NCBI GenBank assembly: GCA_040880585.1 | Contig: JBBDID010000044.1 | Span: 30,111-94,110 of the forward strand | Length of the DNA: 64,000 nucleotides | Direction: 5' to 3' | DNA from: Paracrocinitomix sp040880585 | GTDB taxonomy: Bacteria; Bacteroidota; Bacteroidia; Flavobacteriales_D; Crocinitomicaceae | Part shown: piece by piece, positions 60,856-64,000 of the stretch | How positions within the stretch are numbered: position 1 is the first letter of the stretch | How the letters are laid out: each line of letters opens with the position of its first letter | Made by a program: the position numbers and the translations under genes | Notes under the pieces: generated by a model | Seen by the model: the letters and a program-made list of their open reading frames with translations, nothing else | The model's database searches: none | What the model was told of the DNA's origin: nothing

Positions 60856-61503
60856 ATGTATATCACCTATTTATTATTAGTGGTCACAATTGCAATTTCC
60901 GTTAAAGGGTTTAGTGATAATGCTTTTAAATGGAAGCTGATGTTCAACCCTTATAATGTAATACACAATAAAGAGTGGTACCGTTCATTTACACATGCAT
61001 TCATTCATGCAGACTGGACGCATTTGCTTTTTAATATGTTTGTTTTATGGAGTTTTGGTGTTCAATCCCAACCTGGTGGACCGTATAAACATTTAAGCTT
61101 GGAGCCAAAGCTCCTTGATATGTACGGAACCAAAGGATATTTATACTTTGGATGTCTATATCTCGGCGGAATTTTATTTTCAAATTTGATAGCACTTCAA
61201 AAACACAGAGACAATATTCACTACAATTCATTGGGTGCTTCAGGAGCTGTAATGTCAGTTTTGTTTGCGTACGTGCTAATGAATCCGACAGCTACGATAG
61301 CGCTTATATTTTTTCCTGTCCCAATTCCTGCGTATATTATGGGTCCGCTTATTTTGGTGGCAGAGTATTTTATGTCAAAACGCGGAGGAACGGGAATTGC
61401 GCATGACGCCCATTTTGTTGGGGCAATTTATGGCATTTTGTTTATGACTATAGTGGATTATCAATTACTCATTGAGTTTTTCTCAAAAATTGGAGGATCA
61501 TGA
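60856..61503 (+). CDS. Rhomboid-family intramembrane serine protease (second copy)
   Basis: A 215 aa membrane protein with six or seven helices. Active-site motifs are YNSLGASGAVMSVL (Ser129) and GTGIAHDAHFVGAIYG (His186). HADWTHLLFNMFVLWSFG (about 51-68) supplies the conserved His/Asn helix. The substrate is unknown. It overlaps the aminotransferase gene by four bases (ATGA) and differs strongly from the rhomboid at 43.7 kb. Confidence 0.9.
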   Translation: MYITYLLLVVTIAISVKGFSDNAFKWKLMFNPYNVIHNKEWYRSFTHAFIHADWTHLLFNMFVLWSFGVQSQPGGPYKHLSLEPKLLDMYGTKGYLYFGCLYLGGILFSNLIALQKHRDNIHYNSLGASGAVMSVLFAYVLMNPTATIALIFFPVPIPAYIMGPLILVAEYFMSKRGGTGIAHDAHFVGAIYGILFMTIVDYQLLIEFFSKIGGS

Positions 61504-62345
61504 AGTACGTAAATTTTAACGGCACCCTTATATCAGGAGACACCTATTCGATCATGGCCGGGAATCGGGCTTACTTATACGGTGACGGTTTGTTTGAATC
61601 GATTCGGGTGATCAATGGAAAGGCAATCAATATAGAGAACCACTTCAGTCGATTGTCTGAAGGGATGGGAGCTTTACAGATGGAAATGCCGTCAAATTTT
61701 TCTGCTGATTTTTTCGAAGAAGAGATACAGATGTTGGTTCAGGAAAATGAGATTACTGAAGGAGGGCATGTACGTTTATCCGTAGACCGGAAACCCGGCG
61801 GTCATTTTTTACCCCAAAACAATGCGGTTGACTTTTACATTGAGGCCAAATCCCTTGAAAATAATTTGTACCAATTGAATGAAAGGGGATATAAGATTGA
61901 TCTTTATCACGAGATCAAGAAAGACATTTCTCCTTTATCATCCTATAAAACCAAAAATGGATTGATCTACATTATGGCCAAGATCAAGTCTAAAGAAATG
62001 GGACTGGATGATCTGCTGATCCAAAATTATAAAATGGGAATTATTGAGGGAGGCAGTGCAAACTTGTTTGTGGTCAGTAATGGCGTTTTGTACACACCGG
62101 GTCTTGATCTCGGTCCTTTAGGAGGAACCATGCGGATGCAGATCATTAATGTCGCTCTTGAAAACGAGGTAAAGGTGTATGAATGTAACATCTCACCCCA
62201 AAACTTATTGGTAGCGGATGAGGTGTTTCTGACCAACGCTATTCAGGGAGTGATTTGGGTAAAATCCTATAGAACCAAAGAGTACGGCAATGAAATTGCG
62301 AAAAAATTTAACCGTCTACTCAATGAAAAATGGAACCGCCCTTGA
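61500..62345 (+). CDS. Class IV aminotransferase (aminodeoxychorismate lyase/BCAT-like)
   Basis: A 281 aa PLP enzyme. NRAYLYGDGLFESIRV near residue 25, LYQLNERGYKIDL, SSYKTKNGLIYIMAKIKSKE (PLP Lys about 145) and IIEGGSANLFVVSNG (about 182) are fold IV motifs. GGTMRMQIINVALE and VADEVFLTNAIQGVIWVKS complete the fold. The short length and VFLTNAIQGV segment fit PabC-type lyases (p-aminobenzoate and folate synthesis) slightly better than branched-chain aminotransferases, but the reaction is not certain. It is coupled to the rhomboid gene by a 4-base overlap. Confidence 0.88.
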   Translation: MKYVNFNGTLISGDTYSIMAGNRAYLYGDGLFESIRVINGKAINIENHFSRLSEGMGALQMEMPSNFSADFFEEEIQMLVQENEITEGGHVRLSVDRKPGGHFLPQNNAVDFYIEAKSLENNLYQLNERGYKIDLYHEIKKDISPLSSYKTKNGLIYIMAKIKSKEMGLDDLLIQNYKMGIIEGGSANLFVVSNGVLYTPGLDLGPLGGTMRMQIINVALENEVKVYECNISPQNLLVADEVFLTNAIQGVIWVKSYRTKEYGNEIAKKFNRLLNEKWNRP

Positions 62346-62348
62346 TTT

Positions 62349-62924
62349 TTAATTCAAAGAAGCGTCTTTTGGAAAATGGGCAAAGGCTTTATATTTACCG
62401 CCCTGGTGCTGCATATAATCGTTCCAGATGTTGGTGTAATCGGTATTCATGATGTCATCAATGGATTTGATTTCAGTGACGAGCCACGAATTTAATTTGA
62501 GTTCACCTTCCAACTGTTTTTCTACCCAGCCGGCGTATCCCATAAAAAAACGAATTTGATTGTGTGCAATTTGTCTGGCAGCCATCATTTCTTTGAGTAC
62601 TTCAAAATCGCCACCGGCATATAGATTATCTTTTACCTGCATACTTCCCGGCAATTTATCACCTAACGTATGAATGTAATAGAGGTTTTTCACACTGACC
62701 GGTCCACCCATGGAGATATTGGTCTCAAAATCCGGCATCCCCTCAAATTCTGATAATTCTATATCGACGTAGTTGTTGAGCACAAATCCAAAAGAACCTT
62801 CTTCATTGTGTTCACACAATAAAATCACAGACCTGCTAAAGAAGTCATTCTGAAGAAAAGGTTCAGTTATCAGTAACCTCCCTTTTTTCGGGTCTAAAGA
62901 ATTATATACATTTAAGTCCAACAT
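62349..62924 (-). CDS. YqgE/AlgH family protein
   Basis: A 191 aa cytoplasmic protein. KGRLLITEPFLQNDFFSRSV at the start, NEEGSFGFVLNNYVDIEL, the internal MGGPVSVKNLYYIHTLGD and FFMGYAGWVEKQLEGELKLN (G-Y-x-GW-x-xxQLExE) are the family signature. The biochemical role is unknown; the alginate link of Pseudomonas AlgH does not transfer automatically. It converges with the aminotransferase gene (3 bases apart) and is divergent from smpB. Confidence 0.92.
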   Translation of the reverse strand: MLDLNVYNSLDPKKGRLLITEPFLQNDFFSRSVILLCEHNEEGSFGFVLNNYVDIELSEFEGMPDFETNISMGGPVSVKNLYYIHTLGDKLPGSMQVKDNLYAGGDFEVLKEMMAARQIAHNQIRFFMGYAGWVEKQLEGELKLNSWLVTEIKSIDDIMNTDYTNIWNDYMQHQGGKYKAFAHFPKDASLN

Positions 62925-63004
62925 TGCTGTAAAGATAACTATTTCGTAGTTTTTATCTGTTTTTGTTCATTTATCTTCATGAAAAGTTTTGCACCTTTGC
63001 AGTC

Positions 63005-63451
63005 ATGTCAACGGTTGAAATTAAAAATAAGCGGGCAAAATTTGAATACGAATTACTGGATGATTTTGTAGCGGGTATTGTATTGACCGGTTCAGAAATT
63101 AAATCCATCCGAAGTGGGAAAGGCAGCATCAAAGAAGCCTATTGTGTATTGGTGAAGGGAGAGATTTTTATCCGTAATATGTATATTCCTGAATACGAAA
63201 ATGCCTCTTATTTTACACATCTTCCAAAACGCGATCGAAAATTGTTACTACAGCGTGTTGAAATTCGGAAATTGGAGCGCAAGCTAAAAGACAAAGGCCT
63301 GACCATTATTCCATCAAAGTTGTTCATCAATGACAAAAACCTGGCTAAAATCCGTATTCATTTAGCCAAAGGAAAAAAACTCCACGACAAGCGCCATGAT
63401 CTCAAAGACAAGGCAACAAAACGCGATATTGACCGGGCACTTAAGCGCTAG
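63005..63451 (+). CDS. smpB: SsrA-binding protein SmpB
   Basis: 148 aa. It binds tmRNA and brings it to stalled ribosomes in trans-translation. The start MSTVEIKNKRAKFEYELLDD is set at ATG 63005; the 42-base open extension upstream is not SmpB-like. Signature motifs are GIVLTGSEIKSIRSGKGSIK, YIPEYENASYFTHLPKRDRK and the basic C-terminal tail GKKLHDKRHDLKDKATKRD, which folds in the mRNA channel. A CACCTTTG box (62992-62999) resembles the -7 element but would give almost no leader. The tmRNA gene itself is not in this window. Confidence 0.96.
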   Translation: MSTVEIKNKRAKFEYELLDDFVAGIVLTGSEIKSIRSGKGSIKEAYCVLVKGEIFIRNMYIPEYENASYFTHLPKRDRKLLLQRVEIRKLERKLKDKGLTIIPSKLFINDKNLAKIRIHLAKGKKLHDKRHDLKDKATKRDIDRALKR

Positions 63452-63491
63452 TGTGGGAAATTAGTTGACTTTTTTAGCAGTCACCACACTA
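63449..63491. repeat. Inverted repeat between convergent smpB and the unknown 3' gene
   Basis: TAGTGTGG (63449-63456) and CCACACTA (63484-63491) are perfect complements 27 bases apart with a T-run inside the loop. It might act as a bidirectional terminator, but the large loop and inner T-run make it atypical. Confidence 0.35.
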
Positions 63492-63857
63492 ATTCCGGTC
63501 GTATTCAAATCCTTTTCTCTCTTGTTCAGAAAGGGTCCACTCATCCGTTGAAGTAGTTTGCAACCACATATTTCCTGACTTTCGCCAAACCTGAACATTT
63601 ACCCCAAAATGCTCCTTAAAATTGCTTTCAAAGGTAGAGGTCTTGTTGTTTCCGTTAATGCTTAACTCACCTTCATTGTTGTTTTTTCGGATGTCTTTCA
63701 AATAAAGCTCATCATCATACATGCTTTTAAAGGAAGTGGCTTCCCCTTCATCATGATCTTCTGAGAAGAATTCAATTTTGAGGTGAGGAAATTTTTTATT
63801 GAACATCTCTTTGATGTCTTTTAATTTTTTATCATCTGATATTTTGATGGTATCCAT
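63489..63857 (-). CDS. Small acidic/basic-mixed protein of unknown function
   Basis: 122 aa, starting MDTIKISDDKKLKDIKEMFN and ending SEQERKGFEYDRN. It has no signal peptide or membrane segment and is very hydrophilic, with a Trp-containing C-terminal part (VQVWRKSGNMWLQTTSTD). The pattern 'DDELYLKDIRKNNNEGEL... FGVNVQVWRKSG' looks like a conserved small domain but I do not recognise the family. The ATG at 63857 and the complete frame support it as a gene. It converges with smpB. The final 143 bases of the window show nothing else. Confidence 0.65.
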   Translation of the reverse strand: MDTIKISDDKKLKDIKEMFNKKFPHLKIEFFSEDHDEGEATSFKSMYDDELYLKDIRKNNNEGELSINGNNKTSTFESNFKEHFGVNVQVWRKSGNMWLQTTSTDEWTLSEQERKGFEYDRN

Positions 63858-64000
63858 AGTATGATTTTTATTTTCGACTAAATTATAGTGTAAAGTACAA
63901 AGAATTATGCATTTTCCTCACGCGGAAGACTGATTAAAATCATATCTAGTCGTTCCTTAAAAAACAAGTTTTTTATTTCTCTCCAAGATTAAAGATATTA

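Overview
The window comes from a member of the Bacteroidota, most likely a Flavobacteriia/Flavobacteriales-type bacterium. Three things support this. It encodes type IX secretion (T9SS) substrates with both type A and type B (CHU_C, gliding-motility-associated) C-terminal signals, next to PorP/SprF-family and PorE-like OmpA proteins. Several genes are preceded by the Bacteroidota promoter pattern TAnnTTTG, sometimes with an upstream TTG/TTTG. The DNA is AT-rich by eye and has many TAATG/ATGA translational couplings. The genus cannot be named from the sequence alone. I saw no rRNA, tRNA, CRISPR array, prophage or intact insertion sequence.

Layout. 1-6.5 kb: a (p)ppGpp synthetase/hydrolase cut by the left edge, fumarylacetoacetase, a two-gene HTTM membrane-protein module, and two FKBP prolyl isomerases (one cytoplasmic, one lipoprotein). 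6.5-31 kb is the distinctive region: two minus-strand T9SS operons. Operon 1 is adhesin-SprF-PorE. Operon 2 is adhesin-SprF-adhesin-SprF-PorE. Between them lie a type A T9SS repeat protein, a PHB-depolymerase-like esterase and a bile-acid/sodium-symporter-family protein. 31-40 kb: an S9 peptidase, then a MarR regulator heading a fatty acid beta-oxidation cluster (fadN-fadA-fadE order). That cluster is interrupted by a four-helix-bundle (S23/IVP-like) gene lying between inverted short repeats. 40-48 kb: an ECF sigma factor with a minimal zinc anti-sigma protein, purB, and a gene-poor 0.6 kb gap holding an orphan antitoxin-like small gene between two 48-bp direct repeats. Then come MoxR, rhomboid, an outer-membrane barrel protein, NAD(P)HX repair, coaE and a SiaB/SiaC partner-switching pair. 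48-64 kb: methyltransferase, ZIP transporter, peroxiredoxin-thioredoxin-DUF6952 cluster, a Ser/Thr-rich lipoprotein, a DnaE with a fused proofreading exonuclease, oligopeptidase B, L,D-transpeptidase, a second rhomboid, an aminotransferase IV protein, AlgH/YqgE, SmpB and one unknown protein.

How the genes work together. The T9SS operons look like dedicated export modules. Each giant PKD/Ig-repeat surface protein carries a type B C-terminal signal and is translationally linked or adjacent to its own SprF-like outer-membrane partner. A PorE-like peptidoglycan-binding OmpA protein closes each operon. The fad cluster probably degrades fatty acids under MarR control, with two palindromes as candidate operators. 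The rest is mostly housekeeping (stringent response, purine, CoA, DNA replication, trans-translation, cell wall) plus proteolysis suited to a peptide- and lipid-using heterotroph.

Limits: family assignments come from motifs read by eye, with no database search. Several start codons were moved inward from TTG candidates to ATG on the basis of signal peptides, promoters or gene overlap, as stated per entry.
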